The notes under the pieces were generated by a model, which did no database searches, had not been told where the DNA came from, and saw only the letters and a program-made list of their open reading frames with translations. Both the position numbers and the translations under genes were made by a program. Shown here piece after piece: positions 51,642 through 64,000 of a stretch of DNA of 64,000 nt. How positions within the stretch are numbered: the stretch's first letter is position 1; each line of letters starts with the position of its first letter. Source of the DNA: Phalacrocorax aristotelis (lineage: Eukaryota; Chordata; Aves; Suliformes; Phalacrocoracidae); the NCBI RefSeq assembly GCF_949628215.1, contig NC_134311.1, forward strand, positions 17,670,582 to 17,734,581, written 5' to 3'.

Positions 51642-54600
51642 AGGTATTTCTGTAGAGTCAAATGGAATTTGGATCAAGGCACAAATCATCTAAGACACCA
51701 CGTTCTCTTCTTAGTAGAAAAATGACCTTTTCACAAGTTAAATGTACCTCTTCAAATGACAGCTTGTGGAATGAGAGGTAGCAGACTTGAGAAACTTGCT
51801 GACAAATGCCATCCTTGCTTAATTTCAAGGATCTAGGGCAAAAAGCATGTTGGAAATTATTAGGTCAGAAAAAAAATTGGCTTGTTAGACAGGCAGGCAT
51901 TTAGGCTCCACAAAGGACTTTTGGGGTAAAATAATTTAATTCCTATATTAAGTTATATTATGCAACTTTGATATGTAATAATTTCTTAAGCTATTGCTTT
52001 TGAGTTTTAGCATACTATGCACAGGTTCTGAATGCAGCAGAGTCCTCTTAATTGGAGCAGCTTTGATATCAGCCTATCATCCTGATTAAGACACCCCTAA
52101 CTACAAGACTGACAAAATTGCTCTCTGAATTTCTGTCTGGCAGTATTGGTTAATTTTCTGCCATGCCTAAGAGCCTAGGACATTTATTGACATAATAGCA
52201 CAGCAGAATTTTCAAAGTCAGATGAGATATTCTGTTCTGTGTAATCAAGGGGTTTTTTTAAGTTAGGAATTTTTATAAAGAGGGACACAAACTAATAATT
52301 TTACACTTACTTGATATATTTAATCTGACCCAAATTAGATTTTCAAAAGTAAAAATGTGCAAATAGTCCCTTTATTTTTAGGTTACCGTAAAGACAGTTA
52401 GAATATTTTCACATGTCAGGGTCTGTTTAAATTTTTTTCGAAAAACAAATTTTTAACTGCAAAGCAGTTTCTACTTTTTCAAGTGGCTATACCCAACAGT
52501 AATGTAATAATGTCACACAACAACCATGCTACTACATAGCACTGAAGGGTTTTTTGCAGTAATTTAGTGGGTTGCAGGATAGAGGATTTTTTTCATTACC
52601 TTGCTGGATAATATCTATTTCTATCTACCATTATGAAACTGAAATTATTTCCCAGGAACACACTGTTAGTCATTAGCAATAACACTGGGGTGTGTTGCAA
52701 TTAAAGTGAAATAAAATCTACTGAGAATATAGCTAAAGAAAATATAAGAAGTACAAAACATAGATATATCAAACCACAGCTTCCATTTCAGAAATAAACT
52801 CCCAGAATGATGTAAGAGGCAAAGGAATTAAAAAGGTAAAGGGACCTAAAACTGTATCTTTCAACAAACAATACTTGCTTACTTTGCTTATGGGGATAGT
52901 TTGGCCAATCAGTTGGGCAAGTCAGGCTTAATGTTACGTTTTCAGGCAGCACACGGCTTATATACGTTCTTTAAAGCATAGCCACATCTTCATATCAAAT
53001 ACGTAAGTGCCTGAGATGAAAACATAGCTAATAGTTGCCTGAAGGCTAATGCCACGACTCATTGTCTTCCATTTGTCCATCAAAGTACAATGTTTACCAC
53101 ATTTTGTCCAAAGTGAAAAAAATTTTGTTTTCCCTACTCGTAACTTAGACTCATTCCTAGAGGTATGTACACAAAAAGTAAAAATTAGATAAATAAGCAC
53201 ACGCTAGTGTAACGCATAGGTTTTGTGTGTCATAATAAAACTCTGCATGTAGTCAGCTTTCAAATCTTTGTGATGATGGGATGATAAATATTTGGTACAG
53301 AATTATTGTCCAGTAGAAGGAATGCTGCTGTCACGTTTTCAGTAACTAAATGAGAATGATAGCTTTTAACACACAGCTATTAAATTATATTAAGAACAGA
53401 ACAGCCTGTCTGAAGATATTGCTGTGCTTCTTATTCCAGAAAAATTATCATATTCAATCAATCCAGACGGTTTGAGTTAAGTCCAGCCGAAACCAAATTT
53501 TATCTTATAGTAAACAACATTGTTTAAAGGCTTTTTGAAAATATTATCTTCATTATCTTCAATGGCAGTTGATACACACTTACAAACAAGAATTTCCTGC
53601 TCTTTAAACAGAAGGTTACCTTTAGGTTGGAAAGTCCTGACTGATGCTGAAGTAGGCAGAAAGCTGCCAGCTGCCCTTTGTGGCAACAACCTGTCACACA
53701 GCTGTGGAATCACCAAAGTGTCCCTTCTGCTTGCATACATGGCCTCAGATGTTGGTTTGTTTCTCTGCAGCTGAGTTGAAGAAAATGCTGTTGGACTGAA
53801 AAGGAAGGTTGATAATATCTGCTCGTCAGTGCTTGGACCTAATGCATAAACATGCCCATCAAAGATGCTATGATGTTACAAACCAAGGATGGTGTTACAG
53901 TCATGACAGCTCAAGCCTTTAGACCTACTTAGAGTAGCCCTCGACACCTGCTCCTACAAAGTGACTGTATATATCAGCCAGATCATACCTTTCATGTGGT
54001 TTTGAGCCCCAGCCCCAGTTCCTTCTTTGGACTATTCCGTTTTGTGTTTTTGAATTAAGTTTTGGCTGATTGCAGAACAGGTATACAATGGTACAACTGC
54101 CTGAATCTTAGGAAGGATTGGTCTGAATATTATGATTGTGGGGTGGATGATCGTGGGAAAAGCTTTTGGCTTTAATTCAAATGCTATGTTTTTTTAAAAT
54201 ATATTGTTACACGAAGCAAAAGAGTGAAAGAATGGAGAAAGTGTAGATCTATTACACACCACAAATAAGGATATTTAACGTATAGCGAACTGTTTGCGGT
54301 ATAAAAATATAAACATGCATTTTTTAAAAGAAATATCTGTTGCTTAGCACTTTACAACAATTTTCTGAACTTGCAATATTGACCCAGAGAAGCAGTGTTG
54401 AGAACTCTTAATTTTGTGGACTGTAGCAAATCACAGACACTATGTTCTCCTCCAAGGAAATGTTGGTACCATTTATTTGGCTGCCACCTAAAATGTATGA
54501 ATTAAAATATTTTGAAAATTGAAAGACTGTGTTCTTGGTACCTCATCTCTCTCTGGATCTTTGGACTCTTTGGTTCTTCAGACAAGTCTTCTCCAAGCTT

Positions 54601-57600
54601 TGCATGGATGCTCCCACTCCTGGCAAGACTGAATTAAATACTGTGAGGGTTTACACCTGCTAATGCTTTCATTTTTAGGACTTACTTTTTCAACTCAGCA
54701 CGTTTTAATATCTATATAAATACCTCATCTGCTTCTGGATCCTGCTGAAGTCTTTGCTCCGGCAATATGTTTTGGCAGTGAGTCCCAGGACAAGGCTGTA
54801 TACTGGGGAAGGAGTGGCAGTGATTAGAGGGTTGTGTTGGGACCTGCAAAAAAAGGCTGGTTTTGATCCTTATCTTTGCAAAGGCTGTATGATTGGATCA
54901 AGACTTTTAAAGTTATTTGTAAAAAGAAGTTTAAGACACTTAAAATCTTTGTTAGATGTGCCTGACTGTCACTGTGAGTAAGGGACCTAATTTTTTGGAC
55001 ACGACTCTATCTTTAGGCTCCTAAACATCTCCTTCATAAAGCTCTCTCTACCTCTGTGTGTTTTCAGCTGCGCCTAATCCACTGAACTGATTACAGCTTA
55101 CAGTTCCTGAAGCTCATTCTCCCACAAATTGCAGCCAGTGCAGGAGCTTAGTCCTGGCAGGAGGAGCACATCTTCTGGCATGGCACTGCATCTGGGCTCC
55201 CCAGCCAAATACATCCCCAAAGAGTCCTGCACCTTACAGCCAGCTGCAGGGCTATGAGATACCACAGGTCCCCAGCTGCTGGAGGGGGGTGGTTCACCAA
55301 GGAAAGTCCAAACCAGTCCTGACTCCAACACTGCTCTGTATCTCGTGAAGAGATGTTCTTCACATCTGCCTCCCATCTTTGCTGGAGCTGCCCCTCCACA
55401 GCTCCTGTGATGCCTTGGCTGCCTCTGTGTGGCCACTCCCCTGCACTGGTTGCAGGAGCCTGGCAAAGACCTCCCCTGGACTGCTTGAAAAGTGTTTTAC
55501 TTTGCTGGTGCTGAATGCGGCACCTGCAAGCAATACCAGGTTTCTTCAGAGAGAAATCATTCATATTTCCTCCTCCTCCAAGAGGTCATGAGGTGACACT
55601 GAAGATATTTCATATTCAGAACTTCTTATTAATGAAGTCATTAGGAGCTTCAGAGCTATAGTAAATAAATGGAAGCAAAAGTCCTGACAGTACTTGGCAT
55701 AATTTATGTATTTCTCTTTTAAAACTCAGCTGTTAACACATCACTTCTTTTAATAACTTGCAAGCTGACATCCTGTATGCCATTCTTTGGCTCCCTGCCA
55801 CTTTTTACAGGTCTGTTCTTCGAAACAGGGAAAAAATTGTTGATGATGGAAACTGAAATGTCCTTAATAGCACCCCAACAGTCATAATAACATGAATCTG
55901 GGCCTGAGGACTAGTAATGTACTTTGCCTCCATGTTAATGACATAGTGGACTTTATCTGAGATAATTAGTCAAGATTCTTAGTAAACAGCGGGAAACCAT
56001 TACTTTTATTTTTTGCCTTTAGAGAGAGTGAGGTAGCATTATGCCTGTAATAGGAAAAGACCAGAAGTAGTGGCCCCAGCATAGTGACTATGTCAGTGGT
56101 AGTGCATCTGTTGCTGAAACTTTCTGGTTGTTTCTATCTCAAGAAATACCACAAATTGGCTGAGATGGAATTGTCTGTATTAGAACTCAGAAAGCTGACA
56201 AATGGAAATACAGAGCACAGGACAGTCCTAACACTTTGAAATAAAATTTTAAAATGCTGCACATGTACTGTTCCAATTGGTCTCTCTTGCCTTTACTCTC
56301 AAACAAGTGTTTGCTTCCTTATCAATAATTTTTACTCCTTCCAATTGGTTTTTACAAACAGCGTGGTTAGAGTAGTCCTTGCTAAGTATGATCTCTTTCC
56401 ATTAAACAGGATACTTGTGGAAACAAAATAAGTAGTAAAACCTTTTCCCCCTCCTCACATAAAAGGGACTACCGGTGTCGTGCAGGGGGTGGCCATGGTA
56501 GACCTTCAATCTAATGTTACTTTGGGCTCTTGGGTTTGTTCTGCTTACCTGTGCACCATGCTGAATATTGCCAGATAAGCCTGGTTAACTTAATGTGACT
56601 GATCTGTATCTTTTTAATCCTTTAAAATACCTTGAAGACTTTCTTATATTTAAAGTGTCTTAGCTTTTCTTGGGATACCAACTTTGTTCATTACTAATGC
56701 TAATCCAGGCTGACTCTTTAGATAATCCTTTCTCTTAGTGGACCATGAGAATGTGGTATAAACTCACAAAAGAATCTGAGGTACTACAATTGTTCATACA
56801 GATATCTATCTGACCCCAGCTTCATAGGTTATATAGGTACATAGGTTATTCTGAGTATAAAGTAGACATTTAGAGTGTCTGTTTTCTGAGCAGACAGCTG
56901 CCTTTTTTGGCTGTTAATTTACAAAATTTATATCCAGAAAGGATACATGTATATTACTTACCACAGTCTGGAGTGTGCTTTACTCAACAGTCTGGACAGA
57001 TTGAACTCACATATTTTTCGTGCTTCTAAGGCTACCTCTGCAATGCTACTACATCAGTCATTCTGATTAAACATTTCTGGTTATATAAATAATGTGTTGG
57101 TAACACAAATTCTGTTAGAATCTGAATCAAGCTTTGTGTGCTGTTGGGCAGTCCCCTTACAGAAGACAAGTTCCAAAATACCTTTAGATTTTCCAGCTTG
57201 AATTGGTGATGGCAAATCAGAGTACCCACAAGACAATGATGCTGCTGGTGTTTGCTTAGCAAAAGGGAACTGTTCCTGAAAGTCCTTCATTAGCTGTGGT
57301 AGTGTTTTGCTGGAAGAGAGTGTTGCCCCACAGTTTTCATGGAGAAACTAACTCTTTGTCTTCATATTGAAGTTTAGAAGTAGAATAATAAGTTACACAG
57401 GCATTCAATGTCTTTATATTTCCACCTTCTTGCCTATGTGTATGCATATAGGTGGCAATTGTAATCCTGCATTACACGCTGACAGTACTGAGCTTTGCAG
57501 GGAATACAAGTACAGATCATAAAACTTAAAAACCAAAGAATGGTTAATGCTAGCACACAAATGTATTCACCATGAATGTGATTTGAAAGTTAGAAGTGAT

Positions 57601-58210
57601 AAAGCCAGCATTGATTTCTTGATCTTTCCCTTCCTGCAAGATAAGGAACTTTTTGTAGTAATTAGCATAGATTGACTTTGTCTCAGAAAATAGGTGTCAG
57701 CTGCAGCTGGGAAGATACCCTGACTTGGTTCTGCAATGAAAAGAAATGTAAAGATGTCTCAGTATCTTGAATGGTAATAATTAACCTATATTTACACTAG
57801 TACTACAGGTATCCATTAAGGATAGAGTATCCCAAGACATTACAGAATATGCTGCCAAATGCAGTTAGGGAAATATTTACAATAGTAGTATGCATAGTCA
57901 AAGTGGATTAAAAAGCATGTGAGAGATTATGTGGGAACTGTGGTATATCTACAGAAGAATTTATCAACGAGTAACTGTCAAGCCATGCTGTGTCCCCACA
58001 ATATTTTGTATAAGTAATGCAGATACTAGTTATTTGCACCATTTCTCTTTCTTCTGTCAAACCATAATTATGTAGTCGTTGCTTTCGCAGTGGAAGCTAT
58101 TATAAAAATCAGCTGATATGTTTATTTCATTACTGTTACTTGATGTTCTCGTTGCAGAGTCTAGGCTGAAGCTCTTCTGTTTATACCAGAATTGAGCAGG
58201 ATTGATACAA

Positions 58211-58229
58211 GCTATGCCTAAGGCATAGC
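58211..58229. repeat. 19-base palindrome
   Basis: gctatgcct-a-aggcatagc: perfect nine-base arms around one central base. It could be a protein-binding dyad or chance. No flanking transposon structure. Confidence 0.6.
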
Positions 58230-58944
58230 CACCACCCTTTTACATTCTTACTGAACAAAACCTTGTCTGTCTGGTCCCCCTTCTTATTTTGCACTGCTTT
58301 GCACTAATTTGATTGTATGCTTTGGGAGTCAGAAACATATATTTTAAAAGTTTTTGTGGAACCCAACAGAATGAAGCCCTGGTAGGGCAAGTTCTCAAGA
58401 CTGCTGAAATGGCAGCAGTCAGAAACAATCTGAAGAATGATAAAAATTGTAAGAGGTTTGCACTTTCTATTTAACCTCTTTATCTTCTTTTCTTACTACA
58501 AAGGTGGCCTTCCCTACAGCTTAGGGCCATATCTTTCTGGGTAATATGAAAACCACCCTGATAATATGCTATTTGGCCTGTAGACTTTGTTGCCAAACAA
58601 ACGAAAGTAAAAATCAGTAACTTTTAAGGAAGATGATATGAAATACAAAGAGAAGTAAAATGTTGTGCCTTATATCAAATCTCAAGACTACATTTTTTGA
58701 GATCATTACTTTGATTTGATATAATGTCATGTGGTCTTTTTTCATAATATAGCTTTATGTGTTTTTTAGGTAACATAGATGGATCCACTCAGATTCATAT
58801 CTGAGGCTTGGATTTAGACAACTGAAAACTCAGATTTCTAGCCAGTGTTAGAGCAAGTTCTGTGTGGGCTATGTTCAGTGCTGTACTATTCAAACGGGTA
58901 TTCAGTCAGATCTTGAGCTAGAGTAAACTATTTTCAGCACTGTT

Positions 58945-59517
58945 TCCCACAGACTTCTCCTGGACAAACTGGCAAGATGCAGATTGGATAGGAAGCTGAC
59001 TAACAGACCATATTCAGAGGGTGGTCATCAATGTTTTTACTCAGTCTGGCAGCCTGTCAAAATGGGGTCCCCCAGGGATTGATACTGGACTCTACACTGT
59101 TCAACACCTTCATAAATGATCTGGATGATGACATTGAAAACACTGCCACCACATTTGCTGATGACACCAGACTGGGTGGGCATGTGGACAAGTCAGAAGA
59201 GTGAGCCACCTTAGAGAGACCTGGACAGGATGGAAAAGTGGGCTAGCAAGAACTATATGAAGTTTAACAAAGAAAAATACAAAGTCCTACACCTCCGATG
59301 GAATAACCAAAGAGCCTGGTACAGGTTAGGATCAGTGTGGCTGGGGAGAGGCCTTGCAGAAAGGGACCTGGAGGTTCTAGTGGAAAACATGAGTCAACAG
59401 CATGCCTCTGTGGCAACAAAGGCAGACCAGATCCTGGGCTGCATCTGCAGGGGCATCACTAGACAAGACAAAGATATGATCATCCTACCCAGTGCACTCA
59501 GGTGGCATGTGGAGTAC
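58945..59517 (+). mobile_element. CR1 LINE fragment A, reverse transcriptase
   Basis: Starts inside the CR1 reverse transcriptase (LLDKLA-like, then GVPQGLILDSTLFNTFINDLDD and TTFADDTRLGG, where the usual FADD motif is kept) and runs through MEKWASKNYMKFNKEKYKVL, ERDLEVLVEN and ILGCICRGI to a RWHVEY segment. It is truncated at both ends, in several frames (stops before 59230), and passes without a gap into fragment B. The 5' truncation is usual for CR1. The 3' truncation is not, because CR1 copies normally keep their 3' tail. Confidence 0.88.
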
Positions 59518-60247
59518 CATAATCCCCAGTATCAATACAGGCTGGGGGATGAAGAGATTGAGAGCAGCCCTGCAGAGAAGGACTTGGGGCTACTGGTGCA
59601 CGAAAAGCTGGGCATGAGCCAACAATGTGCGCTTGCAGCCCAGAAAGCCAGCCATATCCTAGGCTGCATCAAAAGGGCAGGTCTAGGGAGGTGATTCTGC
59701 CCCCCTACTCTGCTCTGGTGAGAACCCACCTGGAGTCCTGCATCCAGCTCTGGAGCCCTCAGCACAAGAAGGACATGGAGCTGTTGGAGCGGGTCCAGAG
59801 GAGGCCACAAAAATGATCCAAGGGCTGGAGCACCTACGATGACAGGCTGAGAGAGTTGGGGTTGTCCAGACTGGAGAAGAGAAGGCTGTTGGGAGACCTT
59901 ATTGCAGCCTTTCAGTACTTGAAGGGGGACTATAGGAAAGATGGGGGCAACCTCTTTAGCAATGCCTGTTGTGACAGGACAAGGGGTGATGCCTTTAAAC
60001 TAAAGGAGGGTTGATTTAGACTGGATATATGGAAAAAAATATTTACAGTGAGGGTGGAGAAACACAGGAACAGGTTGTCCAGAGAGGTGGTAGATGCCCC
60101 GTGCCTGGAAACATTCAAGGTCAGGTTGGCTGGGGCTCTGAGCAATCTGATTTAGTTGAAGATGTCCCTGCTCACTGCAGGGGCGTTGGACTGGATGAGC
60201 TCTGAAGATGTACTCCAACCCAAAACATTCTATGATTCTGTGATTCT
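59518..60247 (+). mobile_element. CR1 LINE fragment B, ORF2 end and 3' tail
   Basis: Begins at [19 protein letters not shown], which repeats a segment already present in fragment A (YRLG...AERDLEVLV). It goes on through the ORF2 C-terminus ([64 protein letters not shown]) to the CR1 3' end cattctatgattctgtgattct at 60226-60247. One frame change lies near 59690 and stops are present near 59815 and 60015. A and B share one open frame over 59230-59694, so their junction preserves the frame. Confidence 0.9.
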
Positions 60248-60759
60248 ACTGTGTCCAGTTCTGGTACCCACAACTCAAGGAAGATGCAGCTAGACTAGAG
60301 AGGGTCCAAATGGGGTGCCACAAGGATGATCAAGGGACTGAAGAATCTGCCCTGTGAGGAAAGACTGAAGGAGCTCAGGCTTTCCTCCCTGGAGAACATA
60401 ATGCTCAGGGGAAACCTCATCACAGGATTCTAGTACTTAAAGGGTGGCTACAAAGAGGACAGACGCTCTCCCTTTGCAAGGAGACATGTGGAAAAAGACA
60501 AGGGGCAATGCATACAAGTTGCACCGGGAGAGGCTTCATCTCAATATAAGAAAGAAACTTTTTACAGTGAGAACCATAATTCACTGGAACAACTTCCTCA
60601 GGGATGTGGAAGAGTCCCTGTCACCGGAGGTTTTCAAGATGCATTTGAACAGAGTGCTTGGTAATCTCATCTAGGCTCCCTTTCCCATGAAAGGCTGGAC
60701 CAGAGGATCTTTTGAGGTCCCTTCCAAACAGGGTTGATCTGTGATTCTGTGATTCTGTG
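60248..60759 (+). mobile_element. CR1 LINE fragment C, different subfamily
   Basis: Starts at ctgtgtccagttctggtaccc immediately after the tail of fragment B and ends with its own (gattctgt)n tail at 60737-60759. It encodes, with frame changes, the same C-terminal ORF2 region as B (ERLHLNIRKKLFTVRTIIHW, LSPEVFKMHLNRVLGNLI), but the sequence is clearly divergent, so it is a separate CR1 subfamily and not a recent copy of B. Confidence 0.9.
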
Positions 60760-60876
60760 TATCGGTAGGAGGATTTTAAGCAGATGACCTTGTGCAAGCT
60801 TGTGTTATTCTGCATGAAGCACTCATGTGAGTTTCCTTGAAACTGCTAACAGGAGTTGGGGAAACAACAGACACCA
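60760..60876. other. Unique sequence after CR1 array
   Basis: Short stretch with no feature recognised. Confidence 0.4.
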
Positions 60877-61114
60877 TCACTTCAAGCCTTGTTTAGTTTG
60901 AACAGTCACAAAGGACTTATTGTACTTTGTGTCTAATAGGCTTTGCTCTGAAAATCTTGAGCCGTTGGCATGCCAAATATCCTTCTCCTTCCACTGTATG
61001 TTATGCTCAGCAATTGCATTAGCTAATAAATTCCGTGTTCCCGTAAAATCCTGTCTGTCCAGGCCCAAGTCTGCAACGATTTGGACTATAACATTTTCCT
61101 CAAGATTCTTGGTT
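60877..61114 (-). other. Exon-like open stretch, identity unknown
   Basis: On the minus strand a good acceptor-like sequence (ggttttttatatgcag) ends at 61115. It is followed by about 79 open codons and a TGA at 60877-60879. The translation has a protein-like composition (for example VADLGLDRQDFTGTRNLLAN and EHNIQWKEKDIWHANGS). Read this way it would be the last coding exon of a minus-strand gene or the 3' part of a retrocopy. I do not recognise the family. The opposite strand is also open here (60920-61210), which weakens the case. No further exon of such a gene was found in the window. Confidence 0.3.
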
Positions 61115-61789
61115 CTGCATATAAAAAACCACATAGAACTCTGGAAAGCAGCTGCTCTGGAGTCTTATAAACCCCTTCTTTGTATTGTCCAAATCAGGAT
61201 GACTTACTGATACTTCTTTTTTTTGTTTATTAAAATCAAGGAGTGACAACTCACAGAAAATGTCTACTGCTCTTTGATCACTCTTTTACAGCCTGCAAAG
61301 TCTGGCCTGCTTCATTTGACAAGAGAATTCTGAAATTCACAGAGAGGAATTATAACATTTCAAAGTATAGGAAGCAAGGGTACATGTATCAAAACTGGGG
61401 GACTGACAGGCTGAGTCTTACCTGCAGAACTGGAAATGCTGAGGACAGCCATGGAGACAGAGAGCTCTCTGTCTCTGTTTGCTGGGTTTTATAGCCATGG
61501 TGTATGCCTGTCTTGTGGTTTTGTCTCCCCTGAGTTTATTCAGGTAGAGGTATAAAACTGATGAGTGCTGGAGAAGGTCAATGTTACATATTCATTTTGT
61601 TTTAAATAATTGATGATGTTTCCTGTTTCTGCTTACATTAATTGCTCTCAGGTGTTGGAGAATTGTTCAGTGAGTTGCCTTTTAATTTGTTTCTTTAGAA
61701 AAGCAGCATGCTGCTTTTCAGGATACTGTAAGTAATGTGTTCTAGGCAGTACTTTCTAACTGTAGGTTAATAAGGGTGCACTGAATGCG

Positions 61790-61842
61790 TGTTTGTGTGC
61801 TATTGCCTCTCTGCATGTGTGTGTGCGCATGCATGTGCACAT
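61790..61842. repeat. TG microsatellite
   Basis: gtgtttgtgtgc ... gcatgtgtgtgtgcgcatgcatgtgcac, a degenerate TG/CA tract. Confidence 0.75.
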
Positions 61843-63818
61843 GAGTTTTGGAAGAGATGAGGATGACATGGAGGAGTGCCAACAGTGAAGAGACTCAGAT
61901 GCCTCTGTGTTGATGTTTCAAAGTATAATTTATGTTCCCCTGATGATTAGGGCTATACATTAAGGCTCTGATCCAGGAAAGCACACAGTACTTAACTGCT
62001 GTCTATTTCAATATAGTTAGCATTATTCAACACCTGCAAGGACCTGCATCACAGATAGCATAGCTTTGATTTTTCTAAGAGGTAGACTTAATTCCATGGT
62101 GTAATTTACCTGACTTGCGACAGAAACAAGAAGAAAATAAGATTTACAAACCCACGTTACCTGAAATTCAAGCAAAATTGTTTTACAGGTATCATGCCTA
62201 CAGAATAACGGTACCATTATCATTAATTTCTCCTTCCTTACTGTGCCCTTTCATATGCAAATATAGAGTTTCTACAGTTTATAATTGTCATGCCAGTGAG
62301 CTTCAAATTGTGCTGGAGGTACACTTTATGAGTGGAATTTTATGACATGGTTTGATCAAAAAAACCTACATCTGTATTATGTTACTATCTTGGGCTCAAG
62401 CTTTCTTTGTACCTAAATTTTCTGTCCAGAGAGCCTTTGCATTTGCCTTTGTATTTTGGCTGAATCTGGAGTGACATAAGCCAACTGGTTTATCTGGCAG
62501 TGAAAATCAAATGAAGGTGAGGGATGGCTTGAAGTCAAGCCCTGTCCCAGCAGGCAGTCTGGATGGGTGATTTTCAGTTTTATCTGGACTGTACAAGGAC
62601 AAGGAAATCCCTCCCTTTTGGGGTAATGCCTACTGAATACACCTATTACACTAAGCACTTACACTATTGAAATTTACATTATTGATTCACTTTTCCATGG
62701 GAGACTTTATTGGCTCATTGCCTTTGCAAATATTTCATTATTTTAGAGGATCAAGTTGGATGCTATCTTACTGTTTTCATTTTTCTATGCTGGGAAATAG
62801 TCTGCTGGCTTTCAGTTCCCTTATTGTGTCATTGTAGCATGAGACTGGCCCTATTTTTCAGCGTTCCTGAAGAAATAAATGTATTTCATGGTTTTAAGTT
62901 GTCTGTCATTGCTTGTTTCTCTATCTATACATTTTTCTGGAGTCTTTAGAGCTTCATTTCCCTGTAGCCACCAGTCTCCCTGCCTGTGGCTTAGAAAAGT
63001 ACACTGGCCTGGCCCAAGAAAAAAGCATTTTGAAATATCTGAAGAGCCAGACACTAGTTATATGCCAGTGTTGATAAATCATCCCTAGTGGCCCACCATG
63101 TCCCAGTAGCAGCTGCTGCATAACTGATTATGGAGGTTTCCCTCAGGTGGGTGGCAGGTTGGAGTATGAATCTTGGATTCCTGCATCAATAAAAAATTGT
63201 TGTCAAGAAAATACCTGATGTGGTAGGACACATCTCCCATGCCCACTACAGAGATGTAGAACAAAATCTCTAATCGCTTGCCGAGTGACGGGGCTCAGGA
63301 AGGTCACAAGTTGGAGCATGGGCTAAAGAAGAAGTGAAAAAGAAGGCAATTTTCTGGCGAGGGTGACTGCAATGTTTGCTATTGCACCATGTGGGATGAA
63401 GGCCACAGTAGTCATTGTCTCTCTGTATTCCCACACCTGATCTCATGGAGTGCCAGAAGCGCTTGCCATTTAGGACTGCAATAACCAGCATGCCTGGTCT
63501 ACTCTTGCAGTCTCTTGTTGCGAAGGCGTATGAGATAACTAGAACGTCTGTGTTTGGTCTTGCAATTTGATTACCACTGGCTAAAGTTAAAAGGGAACTG
63601 TGCCTACAATATGGCTGTGGCTGTCCTAAATCCCATGAACTTGAACTTAAAATCAGTCACACACAGCAAAGGTGGTAGAAATACAAGGGTCCAAGCTATA
63701 AGTCAGTTGAGCCCCCATAGTTGCATGTTCCTTGCATATAAAACCCGGGACCATTTCTGAACCAGACTTTGTACATGGCCATGATATGAACTGAATGTGG
63801 TTGAGAACAGGAAATCTG

Positions 63819-63853
63819 AGAATATATATATACATACATATATATAGTGTGTG
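63819..63853. repeat. TA microsatellite
   Basis: atatatatatacatacatatatatagtgtgtg, mostly TA with two TACA units. Confidence 0.8.
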
Positions 63854-64000
63854 AATTTTTTTCAGAAAAGGACTTATATTTTAAAGTAGACAGCTAGTGA
63901 AGCCTTACTTCTCCCCCTTCAAAAAAAAGCTCTTTTTATGTCAAGGAATTGAGAAAGTTATGTTTTGACCCTGACTCATTTCCTTGATGTGACAGAGACA

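Larger units (their letters stand above)
34505..58944. other. Non-coding host DNA
   Basis: About 24 kb of AT-rich sequence with simple repeats listed separately. GC-richer patches lie at 47755-47930, 49240-49380 and 55090-55520; the last has overlapping open minus-strand frames of 122 and 138 codons that resemble no protein I know. No RNA gene, exon or repeat family was recognised with confidence. Confidence 0.55.
61115..64000. other. Non-coding host DNA
   Basis: AT-rich sequence with two microsatellites listed separately. The stretch 63240-63540 holds more CpG than its surroundings and an open minus-strand frame of 73 codons that I cannot place. Nothing else recognised. Confidence 0.5.

Noticed and set aside
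55098..55564. Overlapping 122- and 138-codon minus-strand frames
   Set aside because: They sit in a GC-richer patch where stops are rarer. No family resemblance, and two frames open at once.

Overview
The window is AT-rich nuclear DNA from a bird. Two signs point that way: CR1 LINE fragments ending in the (ATTCTRTG)n-type 3' tail, and an ERV-L-like endogenous retrovirus (ERV) of a type I associate with bird genomes. No host gene could be named. Most of the 64 kb looks like intergenic or intronic sequence with no CpG island, no tRNA or rRNA gene and no CRISPR array.

Layout. 1-5075: plain non-coding DNA. 5076-5610: a decayed CR1 on the minus strand that joins an ORF1 esterase segment directly to the 3' end, with ORF2 missing. 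5611-22149: non-coding DNA with microsatellites, hairpins and one exon-like open stretch (8213-8386, minus). 22150-22800: an ancient LINE reverse-transcriptase relic on the minus strand, best compared with L2. 22801-28015: non-coding. 28016-34504: the main feature, a nearly full-length ERV-L-like provirus on the minus strand. 34505-58944: non-coding, with simple repeats and short duplications. 58945-60759: three CR1 pieces in a row on the plus strand. 60760-64000: non-coding, with a second exon-like stretch (60877-61114, minus).

The provirus reads, in its own 5'-to-3' direction (falling coordinates): a 611-bp LTR (34504-33894), a lysine-tRNA-type primer binding site, gag with an unusual hydrophobic, sequon-bearing N-terminus and a mucin-like 20-residue tandem repeat, an in-frame UAG, protease plus reverse transcriptase, RNase H plus integrase, a short non-coding tail and a polypurine tract. 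The second LTR is absent. Coding breaks are few: an in-frame TGA in gag, a frame change between RT and RNase H, and an in-frame TAG in integrase. No env, dUTPase or zinc-knuckle nucleocapsid is visible. The polyprotein order (Gag, protease, RT, RNase H, integrase) is what a retrotransposing intracellular element needs, but this copy cannot make it in one piece.

The observations most worth following are the membrane-type N-terminus and repeat linker of Gag, the MLV-like UAG context at the gag-pro junction, the lysine-type primer site on an ERV-L-like pol, the missing 3' LTR with a possible imperfect target duplication, the ORF2-less CR1, and the CR1 triple array.
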